Of a stretch of 64,000 nucleotides of DNA, positions 34,252 through 42,415 are shown in pieces. The notes below the pieces were generated by a model. The model had not been told where the DNA came from and did not search any database. It saw nothing but the letters and a program-made list of their open reading frames with translations. The first letter of the stretch is position 1, and each line of letters starts with the position of its first letter. The position numbers and the translations under genes were made by a program. The DNA is from an uncultured Pseudoxanthomonas sp. (GTDB lineage Bacteria; Pseudomonadota; Gammaproteobacteria; Xanthomonadales; Xanthomonadaceae): NCBI GenBank assembly GCA_946886405.1, contig CAMPIO010000001.1, positions 1 through 64,000 on the forward strand, written 5' to 3'.

Positions 34252-34611
34252 ATGAAGAAGACCATCAAACTCGGAATCCTGTTCAGCCTGTTGGTGCTGT
34301 TCGATCTCAGCGCCCAGTCCAGCAGTGGCTACTATCAGCGGCTGTACTATCGCATGGACGATCCGTTCGTCTTCTGCACGCAAGGCCAGGACATCAAGCG
34401 TAATCCCGCGCCTTGCTGGAAGCCGATGCCGCCGTTCACCGGTGCCTACATGCTGATGCCCTATTGCGATCCGCCGAATCCCTACGGGAAGCCCTGGACG
34501 CAGGACGACACGCTCTCCTTCGCGCAGTACAAGGCGGTGTGTCCCAAAGCGATCACCTCCGGCCGTTGGGAGGGCGCGGGCCGCCCGGAATACACCCCGA
34601 TCAGTCATTGA
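34252..34611 (+). CDS. Small secreted Cys-containing protein, unknown
   Basis: A protein of 119 residues with a signal peptide (MKKTIKLGILFSLLVLFDLSAQ) and a mature part of about 97 residues with four Cys (FCTQGQD, PCWKPM, YCDPPNP, VCPKA), Pro- and Tyr-rich, suggesting a disulfide-stabilised periplasmic fold. I chose the ATG at 34252, seven bases after AAGGAG; the ATG at 34246 is too close. It lies between the lipase and the next lipoprotein/effector pair, so it may be a second immunity or an accessory protein. I recognise no family. Confidence 0.6.
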   Translation: MKKTIKLGILFSLLVLFDLSAQSSSGYYQRLYYRMDDPFVFCTQGQDIKRNPAPCWKPMPPFTGAYMLMPYCDPPNPYGKPWTQDDTLSFAQYKAVCPKAITSGRWEGAGRPEYTPISH

Positions 34612-34651
34612 TGCCCATTCTTGTGGAATCGCCTACATGAGGTCGCCGCAC

Positions 34652-35518
34652 ATGAAACAGCTTTCCCCCCTGCTCTTGGCCGCGATGGCCGCGCTCGCTG
34701 TCGGATGCGATGCGCAGGCGCCGCAAAGCGTGGATGCGGCGACCCAGGCAACACCCCCTCAGACGAAGGAACAGGACATGTCAGAGCTGAAACCGCCTAC
34801 CGCGGACAGCGTGTTGTATTTCATCTACCAACGCGACGGCGATGGTGCGGTCAGTTACAAGGTCGACGGCGGCGCCACCGTCAGCTACTGGTACGGCCAT
34901 GCGTTCGATCTGAAAGGAAAGCATTACTTCACTGGCTTCGGCAGCAAAAGCGAGGGCGAAGGTCCAGAGGGCGAGAACGGGATGATGGATCCCGAGCATG
35001 TCGCCATCTCCCAGGCGACCTTCACGCGCGTCGAGAAGGATGGCAAGCCCGAGTGGTCCAAGCCTGATACGGACGGTTATGTCGGCGAGTTCGGCAGGAT
35101 GGGACGGGCGGAACAGATCGATGATTCGCGAAAGGCGCAGTCGTTCACCACCGGCGACGGCCGTTATCTTCTGGCCGTACCGACCCTGGATTTCGTGAAC
35201 GGCACGGACGTACGCATGTTCGCCTTGCTTCTCTTCGACCCTGGCAGCGTGGACGCACTGGGATTCAGGCAATGGGGCTATCTCGGGAGCATCCCCGTCA
35301 GCTACGACAACAGTGACGCGTGCGATGGCGGAGAGGTGATGCCTTGTGCCGCAAGCAGCGGGACGCTGGCATTCGAGCAGACGGGTGCGGGTCTACCTGA
35401 TCTCAAGGTTGTCTCGAAGGGAACCACCATCGCCGCGCCCGGGAAGGTTCGCGACATGACGGAAGCAGACACTGTGGTCTACACCTTCGATCAGGCGAAG
35501 CAAAGCTACGAGAAGTAA
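34652..35518 (+). CDS. Lipoprotein, putative immunity protein for the peptidoglycan hydrolase effector
   Basis: A protein of 288 residues with a lipobox AVGC (about residues 16-19), a short linker, and a domain beginning VLYFIYQRDGDGAVSYKVDGG. In the Xanthomonas citri system the lipoprotein immunity gene XAC2610 sits directly upstream of the peptidoglycan-hydrolase effector XAC2609; position and lipidation are the same here, 96 bases before the hydrolase. Acidic loops (DGDG, DNSDACDGGE) might bind calcium, as reported for that family. Specific inhibition of the hydrolase is inferred, not shown. Confidence 0.68.
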   Translation: MKQLSPLLLAAMAALAVGCDAQAPQSVDAATQATPPQTKEQDMSELKPPTADSVLYFIYQRDGDGAVSYKVDGGATVSYWYGHAFDLKGKHYFTGFGSKSEGEGPEGENGMMDPEHVAISQATFTRVEKDGKPEWSKPDTDGYVGEFGRMGRAEQIDDSRKAQSFTTGDGRYLLAVPTLDFVNGTDVRMFALLLFDPGSVDALGFRQWGYLGSIPVSYDNSDACDGGEVMPCAASSGTLAFEQTGAGLPDLKVVSKGTTIAAPGKVRDMTEADTVVYTFDQAKQSYEK

Positions 35519-35614
35519 GCCGATTCACAGTTGACCGACTTGTATCAGGCCCATGGAGGGGCCCGGTTGACGTCCAGCGACCCCGAGTCGCGTACCTCAG
35601 CAAAGGAGCCAACG

Positions 35615-37456
35615 ATGGCCAGTCAGTACACACGTGAACAGATTCTCGACATCATCGAAAGACAAGCGCAGGAAAGCGGTATTCCGCGGGAAGACTTCCT
35701 GCGATTCGCCTACATCGAGACGGGCGGGCGCTTCAACCCGAATGCAAGCAATCCCAGCGGCGCGAAGGGACTGTTCCAGTTTGTGCCGGGCACAGCCGAG
35801 GACTACGGAATAGCGGGGCAGGAGTTCGATCCGGTGGCGAACACCCGCGCGGCAGCAGCGTTGTATTCGGACAATCTGGGCGATATCACGCGCCGGCAGG
35901 CCCGCAGCGGCCACGATTTCCTCTCCGGGAACGAGACGCCGAGCGGACTGGACCTGTACCTGGCCCACCAGCAGGGCGCGGCCGGCTATGCGTCCATCCA
36001 GAATGCGATCGAGGCAGGTGAGTTCACACGCACCAACACGCGCAGGAATATCCTCAACAACATCAGCGAGCTTGATGTCGAGCGTCTGACAGGTCGTGCC
36101 TACGCAGACCTGCGCGGGCTTGATGATCGCGAGCTGGCAAGTACGTTCACGCAGTACTGGAATACCAAGTACGCCGCCATCAGCATCGCGGACCGCGGTA
36201 TCCACGCGAGCCAGCCCGACGCGGCTGTCCGCGAGCGCACGTCGCCGCTGGCGGATGGTGTGTTGCAGAGTGGTGAACGCGGCGAAGAGGTGCGCGCCTT
36301 GCAAACCTCGTTGAACCAGCTGGGATTCCGCGACGGCCAGGGTGCGGAACTGGAGACGCGCTCCGGCATCTACGGGGGCAAGACGCAGGAAGCCGTGCGC
36401 GCATTCCAGACTGCGAACCTGCTTGAAGCCACCGGCAACGCCGACGCGCGTACGCGCGAAGCGATCGCGCAGCAACTCGCGTTGCCCGAACAGGATCGCA
36501 ATCGTGCCCCAGCCGCTGAAGCACCGCAGCACGAGGGCGGATTGGCCTGGCCGACCCCGGGCAACCATGACATCAACCAGGCCGACAAGCCGCGCGAGGG
36601 TCGGGGTGAGTTCGGTACGCCACGCAGCGGTGGACGGCGCCATGGCGGCATCGACATCGAGGGCAACGTCGGCGATCCGGTTGTGGCCGTTGCGGGCGGT
36701 ACTGTGGTGGTGCGTCCGAACAATGAGGCGGCCGGCAACACCGTGCATGTGCGGCACGACGACGGCACGCTGACGAAGTACTTCCATCTCGACGAGTTCA
36801 GCGTGCGCAATGGGCAGCGCGTCGAAGCCGGGCAGCAGATCGGCACCATGGGCAGGACCGGCAACACGCCGGCGCAGGGCGATACGCACCTGCATTTCGA
36901 GATGTGGCGCGATGGCCGCCAGGTGGACCCGTTGCCGCACCTGCAGGGTGCCGAGCGTGATGCCGCCGTTCCGACTCGGGCGGCTGCACCTGAGGTGCTG
37001 CGCGATGGCTCGTCGGGCGCCTCGGTGCGCGAGCTGCAGCAGCAGCTCAATCAGTTGGGTTATCGCGGTGCCGACGGGCAGCCGCTGGAAACCACCTCCG
37101 GCAAGTTCGGCCCCCAGACAGAACATGCCCTGCGGGCGTTTCAGGCGGACCGTGGCTTGAAAGTGGATGGCGAGTACGGTGAGCGCTCCCGAGAGACGCT
37201 GACCAAGGCCACGCGCGATGCGGCACGCGAGACGACGCCTGCGGAGACCACGCCTCAGAGCGTGCGGGGTGAGGATGCACAGCGCTCGTTCGTGGACCGC
37301 ATGTTCTCTGCCATGCATGGCGGCGACGATCGCGCAATGCGCCAGGCGCTTGACGACTACCTGAAGACGCCCGCTGGCGAGGGTTGGCGGAAAGAGCCCG
37401 TCGAAATAGAGCAGCAGGCCGCGCAGCAACGCGATCAGGTCGGGCCTGCCCGCTGA
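35615..37456 (+). CDS. Putative X-T4SS effector: dual-domain peptidoglycan hydrolase (SLT plus M23)
   Basis: A protein of 613 residues, in order: an SLT-type lytic transglycosylase (catalytic Glu35 in FAYIETGGRFNPNASNPSGA, then GLFQFVPGTAEDYG), a peptidoglycan-binding domain (about 220-285), an M23 metallo-endopeptidase (HxxxD at 343-347, HxH at 425-427 in THLHFEMW), a second peptidoglycan-binding domain (about 466-530), and a helical Gln-rich tail. It would cut both glycan strands and peptide cross-links. There is no signal peptide, as expected for a T4SS substrate. The ATG at 35615 follows AAGGAG. The upstream lipoprotein is its likely immunity partner. Confidence 0.82.
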   Translation: MASQYTREQILDIIERQAQESGIPREDFLRFAYIETGGRFNPNASNPSGAKGLFQFVPGTAEDYGIAGQEFDPVANTRAAAALYSDNLGDITRRQARSGHDFLSGNETPSGLDLYLAHQQGAAGYASIQNAIEAGEFTRTNTRRNILNNISELDVERLTGRAYADLRGLDDRELASTFTQYWNTKYAAISIADRGIHASQPDAAVRERTSPLADGVLQSGERGEEVRALQTSLNQLGFRDGQGAELETRSGIYGGKTQEAVRAFQTANLLEATGNADARTREAIAQQLALPEQDRNRAPAAEAPQHEGGLAWPTPGNHDINQADKPREGRGEFGTPRSGGRRHGGIDIEGNVGDPVVAVAGGTVVVRPNNEAAGNTVHVRHDDGTLTKYFHLDEFSVRNGQRVEAGQQIGTMGRTGNTPAQGDTHLHFEMWRDGRQVDPLPHLQGAERDAAVPTRAAAPEVLRDGSSGASVRELQQQLNQLGYRGADGQPLETTSGKFGPQTEHALRAFQADRGLKVDGEYGERSRETLTKATRDAARETTPAETTPQSVRGEDAQRSFVDRMFSAMHGGDDRAMRQALDDYLKTPAGEGWRKEPVEIEQQAAQQRDQVGPAR

Positions 37457-37466
37457 GTGTGGGGCA

Positions 37467-37504
37467 GGAGCGCGCGGGTCGGCCAGACCGGCTCGCGCGC
37501 CTCC
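37467..37504. terminator. Bidirectional terminator-like hairpin
   Basis: Imperfect 16-base arms (GGAGCGCGCGGG.. and ..CTCGCGCGCCTCC) face each other in the 70-base gap between the peptidoglycan hydrolase gene and the opposing TauE/SafE gene. It marks the right border of the secretion island. There is no T tract. Confidence 0.5.
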
Positions 37505-37526
37505 TCTACACGCAGCGCGCGATCGC

Positions 37527-38285
37527 TCAGTGGACGGTCATGAACCACGCTCGACCGATCTGGTACACGCTGATGCATAGCACCAGCACTCCGACTACCT
37601 TCAGTAAGACCCGCTCCGGCATGTGCCTCACGCACCATGCAGCGAAAGGTGCCGCGATGGCGCCACCGACCAGCAGCCCCAGCACGATCTCCAGGTGCTG
37701 CAGGCCGATGGTCAACAGGAATGTCAGCGACACCACCAGGGTGATGACGAACTCCGAGGCGCTGACGGTGCCGAGGGTGGTGCGCGCTTGACCGCCTCGC
37801 GCCAGCAACGTGGAGGTGGCCAACGGTCCCCATCCGCCACCGCCGATGGCATCGAGAAGGCCTGCAAGAAATCCCAGCACCGGCACGCGGTTGACCTGTT
37901 CGCGCGGTACCCAGCGTCCGAACGAGCGAACGAGGATCAGCACCGCCAACGCCAACAGGTACAGGTAGACGAAGGGGCGGATCGCATCGCCCGGCAGACG
38001 CGTCAGCAGGTAGGCGCCAATGGCGCCGCCAACAGAGCCGGAAATTGTCAGTCGCCAGAACAGGCGCTTGTCGATGTTGCGGAAATACGCGTGCGAGGCG
38101 CCGGACACGCCCGTCGTGACCACTTCAGCGGCATGCACGCTGGCGCTTACCGCAGCCGGGGGGATCCCCATGCTGAGGAGGATCGATGAGCAGATCAGCC
38201 CGAACGCCATGCCGAGCGCGCCATCCACCAGCTGCGCGCCGAGACCGATGAGAATGAACCAGAAGAACGCGTTGCCAAACTCCAT
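37527..38285 (-). CDS. TauE/SafE-family membrane permease
   Basis: A protein of 252 residues with about eight hydrophobic segments and the family repeat pattern LIGLGAQLVDGALGMAFGLICS near the N-terminus and LAGLLDAIGGGGWGP in the middle. TauE/SafE proteins are proposed exporters of sulfite or organosulfonates, though members move various anions. It lies alone, convergent with the effector gene. The substrate is not determined. Confidence 0.88.
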   Translation of the reverse strand: MEFGNAFFWFILIGLGAQLVDGALGMAFGLICSSILLSMGIPPAAVSASVHAAEVVTTGVSGASHAYFRNIDKRLFWRLTISGSVGGAIGAYLLTRLPGDAIRPFVYLYLLALAVLILVRSFGRWVPREQVNRVPVLGFLAGLLDAIGGGGWGPLATSTLLARGGQARTTLGTVSASEFVITLVVSLTFLLTIGLQHLEIVLGLLVGGAIAAPFAAWCVRHMPERVLLKVVGVLVLCISVYQIGRAWFMTVH

Positions 38286-38351
38286 CCTGATGCTTCCAAC
38301 GGGCGCGGGGGTGCCGTGGGTATCAGCGATGAGGATACAGGGCGAGGTCGC

Positions 38352-38800
38352 TCATGCGCCGAGCGCGTGGCTGGAACGCAGCGAGGTCTTGGCAAAACCG
38401 CGGGCGCGATAGCACGCATGCGCGTCGGCGCGATGCAGGGCCGTCGTCAGTTCGACTCGCACGCATCCTGCCCGACGTGCGCGCTGCATGGCTTCGTCCA
38501 GGAGTTGCCGGCCGATCCCGCAGCGTGGGTTGTCGGTACCCACGGTGAGGGCGGTGATCCTGCAGATCGTCGCGCCCAACGGAAGGCAGTAGAGGAAATC
38601 GAGTCCCGGCAATCCGCAGACACGGCCCTGCTGGCGTACGAGCAACACTACTTGCGAGGCGTCAACCGTGGTGATGTGGATGCGCGATCGCTGGCCTGGG
38701 CGGGCCCGCACGGATAGCCGAGATCGCCCAGCAGCAAGGCAACGTCATCGGCGTCGCCGGGTTGTGCGCTGCGAAGATCGAGCGGAGGCCTGGAATGCAC
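38352..38800 (-). pseudogene. GNAT N-acetyltransferase gene with a frameshift
   Basis: The C-terminal part (VCGLPGLDFLYCLPLGATIC, RITALTVGTDNPRCGIGRQLL, then the acetyl-CoA loop and DAHACYRARGFAKTSLR) is a typical GNAT. The N-terminal part (LDLRSAQPGDADDVALLLG, DLGYPC) is in another frame and runs to a separate stop. Shifting frame near 38690 joins them into a normal acetyltransferase of about 149 residues starting at the GTG at 38800. Either the gene is inactivated or the sequence has a local error. Substrate unknown. Confidence 0.7.
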
Positions 38801-38846
38801 GCTGGCGGCGGCAGGCCTCAGAGGACCGGCCGCCCGTCCCATGCGA

Positions 38847-39533
38847 TCAGCGGGTGCCGTATAGCACAACGGTCTTGCCGCGAGCATGCAGGGAGCCGTC
38901 GGCCTGCAGCTTCTTCAGTACACGGCCCGCCATCTCGCGGGAGCAACCGACCAGGCGTGCCAGCTCCTGGCGGGAGACGCGCAGCTGCGTGCCCTGCGGG
39001 TGGCTCATGGCCTCCGGCTCGCGGGCCAGGTCGTGCAGGGTGCGGATGATGCGGTCGGTGACATCCAGGAACGCCAGACGGCTGGCCTTCCTGCTGGTGT
39101 CCAGCAGGCGACGCGACAGCTGGGCGCCGATGGCGTACAGCAGTTTGGGCGCATCGGCCGACAGGGTGCCGAGGAACAACTGGTGCAGGCGCTCGTAGCT
39201 GACCTCGGCCAGCTCGCACTGGGTGCGGGTACGCAGGATCACTTCACGACGGTCGGACTCGATGAACAAGCCCATCTCGCCGACGAATTCGCCCGAACCG
39301 AAGTAGCCGAGGACCAGCTCGCGGTCGTCGTCTTCCTCGGTGATGATGCTGACCGAGCCGCTGACCACGTAATAAAGCGTGCCTGCCGGGTCGCCCGGGC
39401 GGAAGACATCGGCGCGGGCCGGGTAGCGCCGCCGGTGGCTGTGGGCCAGGAAGCGCTCAAGCGTGGCGTTGTCCGGCGTCAGGGGGCTGGCGGCGGGGCG
39501 AGCAGGGGCTGAAAGGGGGATGCCTGGGCTCAT
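38847..39533 (-). CDS. clp: CRP-like global regulator Clp
   Basis: A protein of 228 residues almost colinear with Xanthomonas Clp: N-terminal cyclic-nucleotide-binding fold (LAHSHRRRYPARADVFRPGD, GSVSIITEEDDDRELVLGYF, GEFVGEMGLF), dimer helix (LSRRLLDTSRKASRLAFLDV) and C-terminal helix-turn-helix (LRVSRQELARLVGCSREMAG). In Xanthomonas Clp activates virulence and extracellular enzyme genes and is released from DNA by cyclic di-GMP. The frame is open far upstream, but the ATG at 39533 matches the family start; the extension is antisense to speD. It is divergent from speD with 186 bases between. Confidence 0.95.
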   Translation of the reverse strand: MSPGIPLSAPARPAASPLTPDNATLERFLAHSHRRRYPARADVFRPGDPAGTLYYVVSGSVSIITEEDDDRELVLGYFGSGEFVGEMGLFIESDRREVILRTRTQCELAEVSYERLHQLFLGTLSADAPKLLYAIGAQLSRRLLDTSRKASRLAFLDVTDRIIRTLHDLAREPEAMSHPQGTQLRVSRQELARLVGCSREMAGRVLKKLQADGSLHARGKTVVLYGTR

Positions 39534-39719
39534 GGTGGTCACGGCTTGTAATTCAGGAAGCTTAGTCCGAATACGTGGCCCACGGCAAACGCAGGCCATG
39601 CAAGGGCTGGGCCAGTGTGCGACGGTACGCTGGCGGGTGGGCGGCGGACATTTCGCTGTCACCCCATATGGCGCATAATCCGCCCCCTCATCCGACACCC
39701 CCGAAGAGGGATCACCGCC

Positions 39720-40514
39720 GTGGTAAAACCCCTGCCTCGCCTGCGGCTGCAAGGCTTCAACAACCTCACCAAGGCGCTGAGCTTCAACATCTACGACGTG
39801 TGCTATGCCTCGTCCGAAGACGAGCGTCGCCGGTACATCGAGTACATCGACGAGGAATACAACGCTGATCGCCTCACCCAGATCCTGACGGATGTGGCGG
39901 AGATCATCGGTGCCAACATCCTCAACGTGGCCCGCCAGGACTACGACCCCCAGGGTGCGTCGGTGACGATCCTCATTTCCGAGGAGCCGGTGATCGACAA
40001 GAAGGACGCGGGCAAGGAGATCATCTCCGACGCGGTGGTCGCGCACATGGACAAGTCGCACATCACAGTGCACACGTATCCGGAGACCCATCCGGACAAC
40101 GGCATCGCGACGTTCCGTGCCGACATCGACGTGGCGACCTGCGGGGTGATCTCGCCACTGAAGGCGCTGAACTACCTGATCGAAAGCCTGGAATCCGACA
40201 TCGTCATCATGGATTACCGGGTCCGCGGCTTCACCCGCGACGTGAAGGGCAAGAAGCACTACATCGACCACAAGATCAATTCGATCCAGGACTTCCTGGC
40301 CAAGAACATCAAGTCGCGCTACGAGATGCTCGACGTGAACGTCTACCAGGAAAACATCTTCCACACGAAGATGCACCTGAAGGAGTTCGACCTCGACAAC
40401 TACCTGTTCGAGGAAAAGGCCAAGAACCTGTCGTTCAAGGAGCGCATGAAGATCGAGGCGCGCCTGAAGCGGGAGATCGAGGAGCTGTACCACGGGCGCA
40501 ACCTGCCGGAATGA
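39720..40514 (+). CDS. speD: S-adenosylmethionine decarboxylase proenzyme (E. coli type)
   Basis: Makes decarboxylated SAM for spermidine synthesis. The 264-residue length and sequence ([82 protein letters not shown]) fit the larger bacterial type that self-cleaves at a Ser to generate a pyruvoyl group; the Lys-Ser in DKSH is the expected cleavage site. I chose the GTG at 39720, which gives the conserved [12 protein letters not shown] start. It is divergent from clp. Confidence 0.95.
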   Translation: MVKPLPRLRLQGFNNLTKALSFNIYDVCYASSEDERRRYIEYIDEEYNADRLTQILTDVAEIIGANILNVARQDYDPQGASVTILISEEPVIDKKDAGKEIISDAVVAHMDKSHITVHTYPETHPDNGIATFRADIDVATCGVISPLKALNYLIESLESDIVIMDYRVRGFTRDVKGKKHYIDHKINSIQDFLAKNIKSRYEMLDVNVYQENIFHTKMHLKEFDLDNYLFEEKAKNLSFKERMKIEARLKREIEELYHGRNLPE

Positions 40515-40579
40515 CGGATTGTCGGCCGGCGCGGGTTACATCCGGTTCGGGTGGCTTGCGCTAGCTTGCCCACACACAT

Positions 40580-40632
40580 GGCGGGACGACCTGCCCGCGG
40601 CGCAAGCCGCGCATCAGGACCGACGGCGGTCC
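40580..40632 (+). promoter_or_regulatory. Guanidine-II (mini-ykkC) riboswitch upstream of the SMR exporter gene
   Basis: Two short hairpins carry the required ACGR tetraloops: P1 40580-40595 (GGCGGG-ACGA-CCTGCC, one G-U pair) and P2 40617-40632 (GGACCG-ACGG-CGGTCC, fully paired), joined by a 21-base linker. This is the mini-ykkC pattern that binds guanidine and switches on guanidine exporters. Further hairpins at 40633-40646 and 40645-40670 follow, before the GAGGAGG ribosome site, and may form the expression platform. Confidence 0.88.
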
Positions 40633-40694
40633 GGAACGCGAGTTCCGGGCCGTTTCGCGTTATGGCCCGGACAATCTACCTGAGGAGGTGACGT

Positions 40695-41009
40695 ATGGCG
40701 TGGGTCTATCTGGTGTTGGCGGGACTGCTGGAAGTGGTGTGGGCCGTGGGCCTGAAATACTCGGAGGGTTTCAGCCGGCTGGTGCCCAGCGTGGTCACCG
40801 CGGTGGCGGCGGCCGCCAGCTTCTGGTTGCTGGCGGTAGCGCTGAAGCACATCCCGCTGGGCACGGGCTATGTCATCTGGGTGGGCATCGGCGCCGTGGG
40901 CACGGCGTTCGTCGGCATGTGGCTGTTCCAGGAGCCCGCCACGGCGGCGCGACTGGTCTGCATCGGCCTGATCGTGGCCGGCATCATCGGCCTGAAGCTC
41001 GCCTCGTAG
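40695..41009 (+). CDS. gdx: SMR-family guanidinium exporter (Gdx/SugE)
   Basis: A protein of 104 residues with four hydrophobic helices, the conserved membrane Glu near residue 13 ([18 protein letters not shown]), and [18 protein letters not shown] of the SugE/Gdx subclass. These proteins work as antiparallel dimers that export guanidinium in exchange for protons. The guanidine-II riboswitch directly upstream supports this substrate over quaternary ammonium compounds. A strong GAGGAGG ribosome site lies seven bases before the ATG. Confidence 0.93.
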   Translation: MAWVYLVLAGLLEVVWAVGLKYSEGFSRLVPSVVTAVAAAASFWLLAVALKHIPLGTGYVIWVGIGAVGTAFVGMWLFQEPATAARLVCIGLIVAGIIGLKLAS

Positions 41010-41072
41010 CGTGCGCCCCGCGCACGACCGCATGAGCCCATCACCGCACCTGGTCTCCAGGGCATCCAGCAT

Positions 41073-41150
41073 GTAGAGCCGAGCTTGCTCGGCTCCGCAT
41101 GGTGCGCGTGCGAGGCCCAACCCCAAAAGCAGCGGAGCAAGCTCCGCGCT
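41073..41150. repeat. Family-A repeat pair, variant
   Basis: Unit 41073-41094 has arms AGCCGAGC / GCTCGGCT around TT, and unit 41131-41150 has AGCGGAGC / GCTCCGCG. These are the same type as 2019-2036 and 4906-4968, with compensating changes that keep the first palindrome. It fills the gap between the convergent gdx and coq7 genes and may terminate both. Confidence 0.75.
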
Positions 41151-41156
41151 TCCGGG

Positions 41157-41798
41157 TCACAGCCGGTAGGCGACCGCCTTCATCAGCTTCGAGGCGCCAG
41201 CCATCAGCGTCGGGATCGGCGCGGGCAGAAGGCGGGCGCCCGCCTCTTCGGCATGCTCGGCGTGGCGGGCTTCATCGGCCTTCATCACGGTCAGGATTTC
41301 GCGGCTGCGCAGGTCGGCCGGCGGCAGGGTTTCCAGATGTTCGTCCAGGTGGGCTTCGACCTGACGCTCGGTCTCCACCACGAACCCCAGGCTCCAGCCA
41401 TCCCCGCGCACACCGGCGAGGGCGCCGAGGGCATAGCTGCCGGCGTACCACAACGGGTTGAACAGGCTGGGACGGCTGTCCAGCTCGCGCAGGCGGTCCG
41501 CACACCATGAAAGGTGGTCGGTTTCCTCCTGGGCGGCGTCGAGCAGGTGCGCGCGGGTGGCGTCGTCGCGGGCCACGGCGGCCTGTCCGAAGTACAGGCC
41601 CTGCGCACAGACCTCGCCCACGTGGTTGATGCGCATCAGGCCGGCGGCATGGCGTTGCTCGGCGGGGTCGAGGGCGACCTCAGGGGTGTCCCCGGCCGGG
41701 TTGGCGCGCTGGGCGGGCGGGTTGCCGAAGACGGTGTCCAGGCCGCGCTGGGCCTCCACCAGCCAGTGATCGAGGGGCGAGAAGGTCCGCATGTTCAT
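41157..41798 (-). CDS. coq7: Demethoxyubiquinone hydroxylase (Coq7 family)
   Basis: A di-iron hydroxylase of 213 residues in the late ubiquinone pathway. The carboxylate/His ligands are visible in [50 protein letters not shown] and [17 protein letters not shown]. Coq7 replaces UbiF in many proteobacteria, including Xanthomonadaceae. The start is at 41798 or 41792; both are in frame and the second has better spacing from GGCGG. The frame runs on upstream antisense to rplM but that part is not real. Confidence 0.93.
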   Translation of the reverse strand: MNMRTFSPLDHWLVEAQRGLDTVFGNPPAQRANPAGDTPEVALDPAEQRHAAGLMRINHVGEVCAQGLYFGQAAVARDDATRAHLLDAAQEETDHLSWCADRLRELDSRPSLFNPLWYAGSYALGALAGVRGDGWSLGFVVETERQVEAHLDEHLETLPPADLRSREILTVMKADEARHAEHAEEAGARLLPAPIPTLMAGASKLMKAVAYRL

Positions 41799-41866
41799 GC
41801 CGCCATTGTGCCGCCTGGCCGGGTCCCCGTCTGCCCTGACGACCCTCGGACGCTGTCGGGCCAGAC

Positions 41867-41895
41867 TTGCGCCCCGCAGCAAGGCCCCGTACAAT
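41867..41895 (+). promoter_or_regulatory. Sigma-70-like promoter for rplM-rpsI
   Basis: TTGCGC (41867-41872), a 17-base spacer and TACAAT (41890-41895), with a predicted start near 41902 and an 80-base leader before rplM. Position and strength suit a ribosomal-protein operon. Confidence 0.6.
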
Positions 41896-41984
41896 CCCGC
41901 GTCTTCCGTTTCACCCTTCACAACGCGTGGCAAAGTTCCGCCCGGGAAACCGCGGAATCCGCCCGACCAGACAATGAGATTCAC

Positions 41985-42413
41985 ATGAGCACCTTTACCG
42001 CCAAGTCCGAGACCGTCCAGCGCGACTGGTACGTCGTCGACGCAGCAGGCAAGACCCTCGGTCGCCTGTCCACCGAGCTGGCCCGCCGCCTCCGCGGCAA
42101 GCACAAGCCCGTCTATACCCCTCACGTTGATACCGGTGACTACCTGGTCGTCATCAACGCCGAGAAGATCCACGTCACCGGCAACAAGCTGGCCGACAAG
42201 AAGTACCACCGCTTCACCGGCTACATCGGCAACCTGAAGACTGAGACGCTGGCGCAGGCGCTGGAGCGCCATCCGGAGCGCGTCATCGAGACCGCCGTGA
42301 AGGGCATGCTGCCGAAGGGCCCGCTGGGCCGCGACATGTATCGCAAGCTCAAGGTCTACGCCGGCCCGAATCATCCGCACGCCGCTCAGCAGCCGCAGGT
42401 CCTGGACATCTAA
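41985..42413 (+). CDS. rplM: 50S ribosomal protein L13
   Basis: A protein of 142 residues, the standard length, beginning [20 protein letters not shown], with [22 protein letters not shown] and [19 protein letters not shown] diagnostic of L13. It forms the conserved L13-S9 pair with rpsI, two bases downstream, and follows a clear sigma-70-like promoter. Confidence 0.98.
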   Translation: MSTFTAKSETVQRDWYVVDAAGKTLGRLSTELARRLRGKHKPVYTPHVDTGDYLVVINAEKIHVTGNKLADKKYHRFTGYIGNLKTETLAQALERHPERVIETAVKGMLPKGPLGRDMYRKLKVYAGPNHPHAAQQPQVLDI

Positions 42414-42415
42414 TC

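Noticed and set aside
13841..37456. A conjugative element or plasmid transfer region
   Set aside because: No relaxase, oriT, replication, integrase or maintenance gene is present, while immunity-effector pairs and a long VirB7 are; this fits a protein-killing system.
38847..40493. A long minus-strand frame extending clp across speD
   Set aside because: The upstream part is antisense to speD and the conserved Clp start is at 39533; GC-rich coding DNA often leaves such shadow frames open.
41157..42380. A long minus-strand frame extending coq7 across rplM
   Set aside because: The extra 190 or so codons are antisense to the unmistakable L13 gene; the coq7 start is near 41798.
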